DNA from: an uncultured Prevotellaceae bacterium
GTDB lineage: Bacteria; Bacteroidota; Bacteroidia; Bacteroidales; Bacteroidaceae
Direction of reading: 5' to 3'
DNA: 64,000 bases
Assembly (NCBI GenBank): GCA_947168045.1
Contig: CAMVKN010000006.1
Coordinates: 1 to 64,000, forward strand
A model generated the notes under the pieces. That model saw only the letters and a program-made list of their open reading frames with translations, searched no databases and was not told the origin of the DNA. How positions within the stretch are numbered: position 1 is the stretch's first letter; each line of letters starts with the position of its first letter. Below are positions 25,173 to 34,130 of this stretch, one piece after another. A program made the translations under genes and the position numbers.

Positions 25173-26129
25173 ATGAAGAATCAGAAGATGTATGAGTCTG
25201 ACGACAAGATGATCTCGCTCATACGCGACAACTACGACCTGCTGCAGGCCCTTGGCAGCTTCGGCATCAGCCTGGGCTTTGGCGACAAGACGGTTGAGGA
25301 GACCTGCCGTGACAATGGTGTTGACACCTATACCTTCCTGGCTGTGGTCAACTACACCATCAACGGCAGCGGTGACTTCAGCGACGACCCGCGCCTGGAT
25401 GTGCACACCCTGCTGCACTATCTTGACGCCAGTCATAAGTATTACCTCGACTTCCAGCTGCCTTTCATCCGCCGCGAGCTGCAGGAGTCGCTCAGCACTG
25501 ACTCCTCGCTGGGCCAGCTCATCCTGCGTCTCTACGATGAGTATGCCCACGAGATTCGCCGGCACATGCAGTATGAGCAGCGCACCCTCTTCCCCTATGT
25601 GGAGTCGCTCCTTGGCGGCGAGCCGAAGAGCGACTACAATGTGGAGACGTTCTCCAAGCACCATGCCTCGGCCGACAAGAAGCTGCGCGAGCTGAAGCTG
25701 CTCATCATCAAGTACCTGCCGAGCGACGGTCTGCACAACAGCCAGCTCACGGCCACCCTGCACGACATCTACGACAACGAGGCCTGGTTGCGGCAGCATT
25801 CCCAGGTCGAGGACGACATCTTCGTGCCCGCCATCCGCCGCTTGGAGAAGCTGGTGAAGCAGAGCGATGTGACGCGCAACATCAGCGGCATGATGATGGC
25901 CTCAGGACAGAATGTCGACGCGCTGAGCGACCGCGAGAAGGATGTCATCATCGCCCTGGTGCAGGGCATGTCCAACAAGGAGATAGCCAACCACCTGTGC
26001 ATCAGCGTCAACACCGTCATCACCCACCGGCGCAACATCGCGCAGAAGCTGCAGATTCATTCGCCGGCAGGGCTCACCATCTATGCCATCATCAACGGCT
26101 TGGTCGACATTTCAACCGTCAAGCTGTAG
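25173..26129 (+). CDS. Hemerythrin-like (RIC/YtfE-like) domain fused to LuxR-type HTH regulator
   Basis: N-terminal TVEETCRDNGVD (DUF542-like), His/Glu-rich helices HEIRRHMQYEQRTLFPY, SKHHASADKKL, HSQVEDDIFVPAI; C-terminal LSDREKDVIIALVQGMSNKEIANHLCISVNTVITHRRNIAQKL. Confidence 0.85.
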   Translation: MKNQKMYESDDKMISLIRDNYDLLQALGSFGISLGFGDKTVEETCRDNGVDTYTFLAVVNYTINGSGDFSDDPRLDVHTLLHYLDASHKYYLDFQLPFIRRELQESLSTDSSLGQLILRLYDEYAHEIRRHMQYEQRTLFPYVESLLGGEPKSDYNVETFSKHHASADKKLRELKLLIIKYLPSDGLHNSQLTATLHDIYDNEAWLRQHSQVEDDIFVPAIRRLEKLVKQSDVTRNISGMMMASGQNVDALSDREKDVIIALVQGMSNKEIANHLCISVNTVITHRRNIAQKLQIHSPAGLTIYAIINGLVDISTVKL

Positions 26130-26214
26130 GCAAGGAAAAATAAATGAGCGGAAACGTTTGGTAATTACATAAATTATTCATAAATTTGCAAGCGAATTAC
26201 CAAGCGTGACCATC

Positions 26215-26988
26215 ATGAAGTATGTCATGTTGCCCACTGGGGCGCCTCCGTGCGGCCCGTCGGCCGGCGTCCGTCGCCTGTCGTTCTATCTGGCCATGGA
26301 GGAGTATGTGGCCCGCCGTTTCGACGAGCCTGACTGTTTCTTCCTCTGGCAAGTGGCGCCCAGCGTCATCTTCGGCCGTAACCAGGTGCTGCAGAACGAG
26401 GTGAACGTGGACTACTGTCGTCGGCACGGCATCGAGCTATACCGGCGGAAGAGTGGGGGAGGGTGTGTCTATGCTGACATGGGCAACATCATGCTGTCCT
26501 TCATCACCAAGGACGAGAACGTGCCCTACACCTTCAATCGCTTCATCAGCATGGAGATGCTGCTGTTGCGGCGGCTCGGCCTTGAGGCCGTGAGCACCAC
26601 TCACAACGACGTCCTGCTGCCGCCCCTCAGTCCGGTGGACGGCTCGCCCCTGGCAGACGAGTCCTGGCGGAAGGTCAGCGGCACGGCTTTCTATCACTTG
26701 CCCGGTCACAGCATCGTTCATGCCACGCTGCTCTACGACGCTGACATGGAGCACATGGTGAACGCCATCACCCCCGGCCCGGAAAAGCTGGAGAAGAAAG
26801 GCATTGAGAGCGTCCGTCAGCGCATCACCCTGCTCAAGGACTATATCAGTCTGAGCATCGACGAGCTGAAGGCGTTCATCCGACAGACACTCTGCAACGG
26901 CGAGCTGCGCCTCACCCCTGACGACGTGGCAGCCATCGAGCAGATAGAGCAGGACTACCTGCGCACCGAGTTCATACAGCGAATGTAA
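26215..26988 (+). CDS. lplA: Lipoate-protein ligase A family protein
   Basis: GRNQVLQNEVNVDYCRRHGIELYRRKSGGGCVYAD. Confidence 0.85.
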   Translation: MKYVMLPTGAPPCGPSAGVRRLSFYLAMEEYVARRFDEPDCFFLWQVAPSVIFGRNQVLQNEVNVDYCRRHGIELYRRKSGGGCVYADMGNIMLSFITKDENVPYTFNRFISMEMLLLRRLGLEAVSTTHNDVLLPPLSPVDGSPLADESWRKVSGTAFYHLPGHSIVHATLLYDADMEHMVNAITPGPEKLEKKGIESVRQRITLLKDYISLSIDELKAFIRQTLCNGELRLTPDDVAAIEQIEQDYLRTEFIQRM

Positions 26989-26990
26989 AT

Positions 26991-27053
26991 CTCAACCCCC
27001 AACCCTCAACCCTCAACCCTTAACCCTCAAATCTCAAACCTCAAATCTCAAAT
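26991..27053 (+). repeat. Heptanucleotide CTCAACC/CTCAAAT tandem array abutting the gcvT start
   Basis: Nine consecutive 7-mers: CTCAACC CCCAACC CTCAACC CTCAACC CTTAACC CTCAAAT CTCAAAC CTCAAAT CTCAAAT. Confidence 0.92.
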
Positions 27054-27055
27054 CT

Positions 27056-28150
27056 ATGAAACAGACCTGTCTGTACGACAAACACGTGGCACTGGGCGCG
27101 CTGATGTCGCCCTTCGCCGGATTCGACATGCCCATACAGTACACCAACATCACCGACGAGCACCAGGCTGTGCGCACCCGCTGCGGCATCTTCGACGTCA
27201 GCCACATGGGCGAGGTCACCGTCAAGGGCAAAGATGCTGAGCGCTATGTGCAGCACATCTTTACCAACGACGTCAGTGGCGCACCTGTGGGAAAGATTTT
27301 CTACGGCATGATGTGCTACGAGGACGGCGGAACGGTCGACGACCTGCTGGTCTACTGCATGGGCGAGAACGACTATTTCCTCGTTATCAACGCCGCCAAC
27401 ATCGACAAGGACTGGGCGTGGATGCAGGAGCAGGCCAAGGGTTTCGACATCGACCTGCAGAACATGAGTGACCATTACGGCCAGATAGCCGTGCAGGGTC
27501 CCGAGGCCGAGAAGAGGGTCGAGGAGGTGTTGGGCATCGCATGCCGGGATTTGCAGTTCTACACGGCAAAGACGGTCAACCCCAGTCCGTCCAATAGCCC
27601 CTTCATCATCAGTCGCACAGGCTACACGGGCGAGGACGGCTTCGAGATTTACGACACTCCCGAAGCTATCAACGACTACTGGCAGCGGCTCGTCGAGGCC
27701 GGCGTGAAGCCCTGCGGGCTGGGGTGCCGCGACACCCTGCGCTTTGAGGTGGGTCTGCCGCTCTATGGCGACGAGCTGTCGGCTGACATCACGCCCATCA
27801 TGGCTGGCCTGGGTCTCTTTGTCAAGCTCGACAAGGAGGGCGGCTTCATCGGGCGCGATGCCCTGGCACAGCAGAAGGCCGTGGGACCGGCGAAGAAGAT
27901 TGTAGGCATAGAGCTGAAGGACAAGGCCATCCCCCGTCATGGCTATACCGTGCTCAGCGCTGACGGACAGCCCGTCGGCGAGGTTACCACGGGCTATCAC
28001 TGCATCTCTGTGGACAAGAGTGTCTGCATGGCCCTCGTTGACAGCAGCTATGCCAAGCTGGGCACCGACCTGCAAGTGCAGATACGCAAAAAGGTGTTCC
28101 CCGGCACGGTCGTGAAGAAATGTTTCTACGATAAACATTATAAAAAATAA
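27056..28150 (+). CDS. gcvT: Glycine cleavage system T protein (aminomethyltransferase)
   Basis: Colinear GcvT: MGEVTVKGKDAERYVQ, SRTGYTGEDGFEIY, CGLGCRDTLRFE. Confidence 0.95.
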   Translation: MKQTCLYDKHVALGALMSPFAGFDMPIQYTNITDEHQAVRTRCGIFDVSHMGEVTVKGKDAERYVQHIFTNDVSGAPVGKIFYGMMCYEDGGTVDDLLVYCMGENDYFLVINAANIDKDWAWMQEQAKGFDIDLQNMSDHYGQIAVQGPEAEKRVEEVLGIACRDLQFYTAKTVNPSPSNSPFIISRTGYTGEDGFEIYDTPEAINDYWQRLVEAGVKPCGLGCRDTLRFEVGLPLYGDELSADITPIMAGLGLFVKLDKEGGFIGRDALAQQKAVGPAKKIVGIELKDKAIPRHGYTVLSADGQPVGEVTTGYHCISVDKSVCMALVDSSYAKLGTDLQVQIRKKVFPGTVVKKCFYDKHYKK

Positions 28151-28153
28151 CTT

Positions 28154-28258
28154 ATTGATTTGAGATTTGAGGTTTGAGATTTGAGGTTTATCAATTAGAC
28201 TGACTAATCTAAATCTAAATCTCAAATCTCAAATCTCAAATCTCAAATCTCAAACCTA
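28154..28258. repeat. Heptamer arrays in opposite orientations (GATTTGA then CTCAAAT) between gcvT and gcvH
   Basis: gatttgaggtttgagatttgaggttta ... aaatctcaaatctcaaatctcaaatctcaaacct; can form a long hairpin. Confidence 0.88.
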
Positions 28259-28268
28259 AAAAAGAACA

Positions 28269-28649
28269 ATGGCAAAAGTGATTGAAGGACTCTATTACAG
28301 CGAGTCGCACGAGTATGTGAGAGTGGAGGGTGACGCCGCCTACATCGGCATCACCGATTATGCCCAGAACGCGCTGGGCAACGTGGTGTATGTAGACCTG
28401 CCCGAGGTGGACGACGAGGTGACGGCTGGCGAGGAGTTCGGCGCCGTGGAGAGCGTCAAGGCCGCCAGCGATGTTATCGCCCCCGTCAGCGGAACCATCG
28501 TCGAGGTGAACGAAGCGCTGGAGGACCAGCCGGAGCTGCTCAACCAGGATGCCTTCGCCAACTGGATTATCAAGGTGGAGCTGAGCGACAAGGGCGAGCT
28601 GGACAGCCTGATGGACGCCACGGCCTACGCAGCCTTCTGCCAGAAGTAA
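28269..28649 (+). CDS. gcvH: Glycine cleavage system H protein
   Basis: ESVKAASDVIAPVSGTIVEVNEAL lipoylation motif. Confidence 0.97.
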   Translation: MAKVIEGLYYSESHEYVRVEGDAAYIGITDYAQNALGNVVYVDLPEVDDEVTAGEEFGAVESVKAASDVIAPVSGTIVEVNEALEDQPELLNQDAFANWIIKVELSDKGELDSLMDATAYAAFCQK

Positions 28650-28655
28650 GCCAGT

Positions 28656-28758
28656 TGCTTCGTTATTTCGTTGCTTCGTTATCACGTTATTCCGTTATCC
28701 TGTTATTACGTTATTACGTAGCATCGTTATCACGTTATTACGTTATCACGTTATCACG
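28656..28758 (+). repeat. Octanucleotide CGTTATYA tandem array between gcvH and gcvPA
   Basis: About 12 consecutive 8-mers cgttattt cgttgctt cgttatca cgttattc cgttatcc tgttatta cgttatta cgtagcat cgttatca cgttatta cgttatca cgttatca. Confidence 0.9.
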
Positions 28759-28764
28759 AAAGAA

Positions 28765-30084
28765 ATGTTCAAGTATTTCCCTCATACGCCGTCTGACCTC
28801 CAGACGATGCTTTCCGCAGTAGGCGTCGATTCCATCGACGCTCTCTACGCTGACGTCCCTGAGCAGGTGCGCTTCCGTGGCGACTATCAGCTGCCCGAGG
28901 AGATGAGCGAGCTGGAGGTGCGCCAGCTGTTCGAGCAGTTAGGGGCACAGAACAAGCAGCTCACCTGCTTTGCCGGTGCCGGTGTCTACGACCACTACAC
29001 GCCCGCCGTCATCCCGCAGCTGCTCAGCCGCTCGGAGCTGCTCACCAGCTATACCCCCTATCAGGCCGAAATCTCCCAGGGCACCCTGCACTATATCTTT
29101 GAGTACCAGTCGATGATGGCCGCCCTGACAGGCATGGACATCTCGAATGCCTCGATGTACGACGGCACCACCGCCACTGCCGAGGCCATGATGATGGCCG
29201 TGGCAGCGGGCAAGAAGCAGAACCGCTTCCTTGTCAGCGAGACCGTCGACCCCAAGACCGTTGCAGTGATGAAAACCTATGCCCACTTCCACGGCATTGA
29301 CATCGAGATGGTTCCTGCGAAGGACGGCGTCACCGACCTCTCATCTCTCATCTCTCATCTCTCACCTCAAAGCGGTGTGGCAGGTGTGATGGTGCAGCAG
29401 CCTAACTACTATGGCATCGTCGAGGACTACAGCGGCTTTGCCGATGCGTGCCATGCCGCGAAGAGCCTCTTTGTGATGAACAGCGTCATTGCCGACCTGG
29501 CCGTGCTGAAGACACCGGCAGAGTGGGGTGCTGACATCGCCGTCGGCGACGGGCAGAGCCTCGGCATACCCATGCAGTTCGGCGGGCCCTACGTGGGCTA
29601 TCTGTGCTGCACCGAGAAGCTCATACGCAAGATGCCGGGGCGCATCGTGGGCAAGACCGTCGACAACCGCGGACAGCGTGCCTTCGTGCTCACCCTGCAG
29701 GCACGCGAGCAGCACATACGCCGGCAGAAGGCCACCTCGAACATCTGTTCCAACCAGAGCCTCATGGCGCTCTTCGTCACCGTCTACTGCTCACTCATGG
29801 GCCGTCAGGGACTGAAGGAGGCCGCCCAGCTGAGCTATGCCGGTGCCCACTATCTGTGTGACAGGCTGCTGGCCACGGGTCGCTTCAAGCTGGTCTACGA
29901 CAAGCCTTTCTTCAATGAGTTTGTGGTCAGCTACGATGGCGATGTCGACGCCCTGCAGCGCCGTTTCATTGACAACGGCATCTTCGGAGGCATCAAGGTG
30001 GCCGACGGCCAGCTGATGTTCGCCGTCACCGAGAAGCGTACCAAGGAAGAGATAGACCGCCTGTTACAATTCATTGAGCATTGA
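28765..30084 (+). CDS. gcvPA: Glycine dehydrogenase (decarboxylating) subunit 1
   Basis: FPHTPSDLQTMLSAVGVDSIDALYADVPEQVR start; NICSNQSLMAL. Confidence 0.95.
   Translation: MFKYFPHTPSDLQTMLSAVGVDSIDALYADVPEQVRFRGDYQLPEEMSELEVRQLFEQLGAQNKQLTCFAGAGVYDHYTPAVIPQLLSRSELLTSYTPYQAEISQGTLHYIFEYQSMMAALTGMDISNASMYDGTTATAEAMMMAVAAGKKQNRFLVSETVDPKTVAVMKTYAHFHGIDIEMVPAKDGVTDLSSLISHLSPQSGVAGVMVQQPNYYGIVEDYSGFADACHAAKSLFVMNSVIADLAVLKTPAEWGADIAVGDGQSLGIPMQFGGPYVGYLCCTEKLIRKMPGRIVGKTVDNRGQRAFVLTLQAREQHIRRQKATSNICSNQSLMALFVTVYCSLMGRQGLKEAAQLSYAGAHYLCDRLLATGRFKLVYDKPFFNEFVVSYDGDVDALQRRFIDNGIFGGIKVADGQLMFAVTEKRTKEEIDRLLQFIEH
29338..29365 (+). repeat. In-frame heptamer array (CTCTCAT x3 + CTCTCAC) inside gcvPA
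   Basis: Encodes DLSSLISHLSPQ. Confidence 0.85.
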
Positions 30085-30103
30085 CCATTAAGCATTAGAA
30101 AAA

Positions 30104-31522
30104 GTGAACAACAAACTATACGGAAACCTGATATTCGAGCTCTCGCAGCCAGGCCGCAAGGGCTACTCACTGCCTAAGAACCGCTTTGGCGACTACGCTG
30201 TTCCGCAGGAGCTGACCCGACAGCAGGAGGCCTGCCTGCCTGAGTGTGACGAGATGACCGTGGTGCGTCATTACACCAATCTCTCGGCTAACAACTTCGG
30301 CGTTGACAACGGCTTCTATCCCCTCGGGTCATGCACCATGAAGTATAACCCGAAGGTGAACGAGGAGATGGCCGCACTGCCACAGTTCCAGAACCTGCAC
30401 CCCCTGCAGCCTGCCGCCACCACGCGGGGCGCCGACGCCGTCTGCACGCTCCTCTGCAAGTCGCTCTGCGAGCTCACCGGCCTTCATGCCTTCACGCTGA
30501 AGCCCTTTGCCGGTGCCCACGGCGAGCTGACGGGACTGATGGTCATCCGTGCCTATCACGAGCACAACGGCGACATGCAGCGCACGAAGGTCATCGTGCC
30601 TGACTCAGCCCACGGCACCAACCCCGCCAGCGCCGCCGTCTGCGGACTGGAGGTGGTCGAGGTGAAGTCGCTCGCCGACGGCACCGTCGACCTCGACGCC
30701 CTGAAAGAGATTGTCTCTGAGTGCGGTGATAGTATCGCTGCCATGATGATGACCAACCCCAACACCCTCGGTCTTTTCGAACGCCAGATACCGGCCATCG
30801 AGAAGCTCATCCACCAGTGTGGCGGACTGATGTATTACGACGGCGCCAACCTCAACCCCATGCTCGGCGTAGCACGACCGGGCGACATGGGCTTCGACGT
30901 GATGCACATCAACCTGCACAAGACCTTCTCCACGCCGCATGGCGGAGGCGGACCCGGTGCAGGCCCTGTGGGTGTGCGCAAAGGGCTGGAGCAGTTCTTC
31001 CCCGAGGTGTCGCCCTATCATGGCAACTTCGCAGTGGCCATGCGCGCGTACGCGTACATTCTTTCATTAGGACGCGAGCACGTCAAGGAGGTGGGACCGC
31101 TGGCCACGCTGAACGCCAACTACATCAAGGAACGGCTGAAGGACGTCTACGAGCTGCCCATCGAGGGGCTGTGCAAGCACGAGTTCGTGTTCGACGGACT
31201 GAAGGATAAGGCCACGGGTGTGACGACGATGGATGTGGCCAAGCGCCTGCTCGACTACGGCTATCATGCACCCACCATCTACTTCCCCCTGCTCTTCCAC
31301 GAGAGTCTGATGATTGAGCCCACCGAGAACGAGTCGAAGGAGACCATCGACGGCTTCATCGACGTCATGCGCCGCATTGCCGACGAGGCCAAGAACGACC
31401 CCGAGCTGGTGAAGACGGCACCCCACAACACCCCCATCGGCCGTGTCGACGACGTCCTGGCTGCCAAGCACCCCGTCGTCACCTGGCAACAGCTGGTAGA
31501 TACAACAGAACATCATGACTGA
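30104..31522 (+). CDS. gcvPB: Glycine dehydrogenase (decarboxylating) subunit 2
   Basis: GSCTMKYNPKVNE and INLHKTFSTPHGGGGPGAGPVGV PLP-lysine motif. Confidence 0.96.
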   Translation: MNNKLYGNLIFELSQPGRKGYSLPKNRFGDYAVPQELTRQQEACLPECDEMTVVRHYTNLSANNFGVDNGFYPLGSCTMKYNPKVNEEMAALPQFQNLHPLQPAATTRGADAVCTLLCKSLCELTGLHAFTLKPFAGAHGELTGLMVIRAYHEHNGDMQRTKVIVPDSAHGTNPASAAVCGLEVVEVKSLADGTVDLDALKEIVSECGDSIAAMMMTNPNTLGLFERQIPAIEKLIHQCGGLMYYDGANLNPMLGVARPGDMGFDVMHINLHKTFSTPHGGGGPGAGPVGVRKGLEQFFPEVSPYHGNFAVAMRAYAYILSLGREHVKEVGPLATLNANYIKERLKDVYELPIEGLCKHEFVFDGLKDKATGVTTMDVAKRLLDYGYHAPTIYFPLLFHESLMIEPTENESKETIDGFIDVMRRIADEAKNDPELVKTAPHNTPIGRVDDVLAAKHPVVTWQQLVDTTEHHD

Positions 31523-32924
31523 GAACTTCGACATCATCATTATCGGTGCAGGCCCTGGGGGCTATCGCGCTGCTGAGCTGGCTGCGAAAGCAGGACGGAA
31601 GGTCGCCATCTTCGACGACGGCGATGTGGGGGGCACCTGCCTCAACGTGGGGTGCATACCCACGAAGTGCTATGTCCACTCAGCCACTTTCGAGGAGGCG
31701 AGGGAGCGCATGGCGCAGGTCGTAGCGCAGCTGCGCAGTGGCGTGGAGCACATCCTCTCCCATCCCAACATCACGCTCATTCGTGCCCATGCGGCCTTCG
31801 TCGATGCCCACACCGTGTGCGCACAGTCGTCCCCACTGCCTGCGGGGACGGCTGACGGCGCCCCCGCGGAAGGGACTGGGGATACCTTTACTGCTCCCCA
31901 CATCATCATTGCCACCGGCTCTGAGACAAAGTACATCCCTGTCGAGGACCTCGACGATGCGCGTGTCGTCGACTCCACCGGCCTGCTGCAGCTGTCGGTG
32001 CTGCCCCGTCGGCTGTGCATCATCGGTGCAGGAGTCATCGGCATGGAGTTCGCTTCCGTCTTCAACCGTTTTGGCAGCGAGGTCACTGTCATCGAGTACC
32101 TGAAGGAGTGTCTGCCTGCCCTTGACAGCGACATTGCCAAGCGGCTGCGCAAGTGTATGGAGAAGCAGGGCATCACCTTCCGGATGAAGACCGCCGTGCA
32201 GCGCCTGGCCGACATCGATGCCGACGTCATCCTGATGGCCACGGGCCGCAAGCCACGCACCGTGGGCCTTCATCCCGAGGCCGCCGGCATCACCCTGGCC
32301 CCCAACGGTGCCATACCCGTCAACGACAACCTGCAAGTCATTTCTCTCACCTCGTCCCTCTCACCTCTCACCTCTCCCCCCTCATCTCTCACCTCTCATC
32401 TCTCATCTCTCACCTCTCTATATGCCATCGGCGACGTCAACGGTCGTCAGATGCTCGCCCACGCCGCTGAGGCCCAGGCCAAGGAGGTGGTGGAGCACAT
32501 CGTCAACTCCACAGAAGCGGTAGCAAACACACCTCCCACCTCGTCCCTCTCACCTCTCACCTCTCACCCCTCACCTCTCACCATCATGCCCGCTGCCATC
32601 TTCACCAGTCCTGAGGCAGCCTGCGTAGGCATGTCGGAAGACCAGCTGAAGGCTGAGGGTGTCGCCTATGAATGTCGGAAGGCCTTCCACCGTGCCAACG
32701 GCAAGGCGCTGGCGATGAACGAGACAGAGGGCATGCTGAAGCTGTTCAGCGAGCCGGGTGCTGGCCGCATCCTCGGTTGTCATGCCTTCGGTGCCCACAG
32801 TGCCGACCTGGTGCAGGAGGCCAGCGTCCTCATGTGCTGCGGTGCCACCGTCATGCAGCTGCGCCACATGGTGCACATCCACCCCACGCTCAGCGAGCTG
32901 CTCCTCGCCGCCGCTGAATCGTAG
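31515..32924 (+). CDS. lpd: Dihydrolipoyl dehydrogenase with several in-frame low-complexity insertions
   Basis: GGTCLNVGCIPTKC redox motif, YAIGDVNG, C-terminal HMVHIHPTLSE. Confidence 0.94.
   Translation: MTENFDIIIIGAGPGGYRAAELAAKAGRKVAIFDDGDVGGTCLNVGCIPTKCYVHSATFEEARERMAQVVAQLRSGVEHILSHPNITLIRAHAAFVDAHTVCAQSSPLPAGTADGAPAEGTGDTFTAPHIIIATGSETKYIPVEDLDDARVVDSTGLLQLSVLPRRLCIIGAGVIGMEFASVFNRFGSEVTVIEYLKECLPALDSDIAKRLRKCMEKQGITFRMKTAVQRLADIDADVILMATGRKPRTVGLHPEAAGITLAPNGAIPVNDNLQVISLTSSLSPLTSPPSSLTSHLSSLTSLYAIGDVNGRQMLAHAAEAQAKEVVEHIVNSTEAVANTPPTSSLSPLTSHPSPLTIMPAAIFTSPEAACVGMSEDQLKAEGVAYECRKAFHRANGKALAMNETEGMLKLFSEPGAGRILGCHAFGAHSADLVQEASVLMCCGATVMQLRHMVHIHPTLSELLLAAAES
32344..32420 (+). repeat. 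In-frame CTCTCAC/CTCTCAT heptamer array 1 in lpd (11 units)
   Basis: CTCTCAC CTCGTCC CTCTCAC CTCTCAC CTCTCCC CCCTCAT CTCTCAC CTCTCAT CTCTCAT CTCTCAC CTCTCTA. Confidence 0.92.
32533..32581 (+). repeat. In-frame heptamer array 2 in lpd (7 units)
   Basis: CTCCCAC CTCGTCC CTCTCAC CTCTCAC CTCTCAC CCCTCAC CTCTCAC; same unit order as array 1. Confidence 0.92.
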
Positions 32925-32985
32925 TTTTTTTTTGGTCTTTTCTTTGCTGATTCCCAAACTTTTTGTATTTTTGCAAAAAATATAA

Positions 32986-33948
32986 TTGACTGCGATGACT
33001 GAGAAAAGCAAATATGTCCGTTTCGACTGGGCCATCAAGCGCATCCTGCGTGACAAAGCGAACAAGGAAGTGCTGGAGGGGCTCATCACTGTGCTGCTGA
33101 ATGAGCCGATAACCATCACCGATATCTTGGAGAGTGAGGGCAATCAGGATGCCCGCGAGGATAAGACGAACCGCGTGGATGTGAAGGCCAAGACCAGCAA
33201 GGGTGAATACATCATTGTGGAAGTACAGCTCACGAAGGAGCGTGACTTCTTCCAGCGCATCCTCTTTGGCACGGCCAAGAACATCACCGACCAGATCAGC
33301 AGCGGTCAGGACTACAGCGTTATCAAGAAGATATACTCCATTAACATCCTTTACTTTGACTTTGGCTGTGGCGATGACTATGCCTATCATGGTGTGACGG
33401 AGTTCATGGGCATGACGAAAACCGACTCTGTGCTGCGCTACAACAATGAGAAGGAGGAGCGCTACATCAGTGAGGACACCAGGCGCATCACCCTGCCTGG
33501 TGACGTGTTCCCTGAATATTTCCTTTTGCTGTGTAACCATTTCAACGAGGTGGCCCGCACGCCCATTGAGGAGTGGATGGAGTATCTGAAGGATGCCGTC
33601 ATCAGCGACACCACCACCACGCCGGGCTTGCAGGCAGCCCGTGAGAAGCTTGCCTACATGAGCATGACTGAAAAAGACCGTCGTGCCTACGAGGACTATA
33701 TGGTCAGTGTGCATGCCGCCCGCGACGCATGGGAGACACTCAAGGCCGAGGGTCGTGCCGAAGGCCGTGCCGAGGGTCGTGCCGAGGGTCGTGCCGAGGG
33801 TCGTGCTGAGGGTCGTGCCGAGGGTCGTGCCGAGGGTCGTGCTGAGGGTATCCTGGCAGTAGCTCGCAAGATGAAGCAGAAGGGCAAGTCTGCAGAAGAG
33901 ATTGCAGAACTGACTGACCTGACGAAAGAAGAGATAGAACAGCTATGA
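32986..33948 (+). CDS. Rpn-type PD-(D/E)XK nuclease family protein
   Basis: FDWAIKRILRDKANKEVLEGLITVLL, VDVKAKTSKGEYIIVEVQ catalytic-like motif, EGRA tandem repeat. Confidence 0.85.
   Translation: MTAMTEKSKYVRFDWAIKRILRDKANKEVLEGLITVLLNEPITITDILESEGNQDAREDKTNRVDVKAKTSKGEYIIVEVQLTKERDFFQRILFGTAKNITDQISSGQDYSVIKKIYSINILYFDFGCGDDYAYHGVTEFMGMTKTDSVLRYNNEKEERYISEDTRRITLPGDVFPEYFLLLCNHFNEVARTPIEEWMEYLKDAVISDTTTTPGLQAAREKLAYMSMTEKDRRAYEDYMVSVHAARDAWETLKAEGRAEGRAEGRAEGRAEGRAEGRAEGRAEGRAEGILAVARKMKQKGKSAEEIAELTDLTKEEIEQL
33745..33849 (+). repeat. 12-bp in-frame coding repeat (GCCGAGGGTCGT), EGRA x8
   Basis: Protein segment EGRAEGRAEGRAEGRAEGRAEGRAEGRAEGRAEG. Confidence 0.95.
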
Positions 33949-33957
33949 TGGTTCTAT

Positions 33958-33991
33958 AAAGACTGGCGGTAAGCGTCAGTCTTTATTTTTC
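33958..33991 (+). terminator. Intrinsic terminator after the Rpn-type gene
   Basis: aaagactggcg gtaa gcgtcagtcttt followed by attttt. Confidence 0.6.
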
Positions 33992-34130
33992 TGTGTCGTC
34001 ACCGGGAACATGTGGCTTTGATGGTATATCTCAAAGCGGGTACCTCGCGTAAACACATCAGGAAGGAAGGCTGCCGCACAGGCCAACTTCTCATTGCGCT
34101 CATAAGTACTATAATAATTGTGTTAGACAA

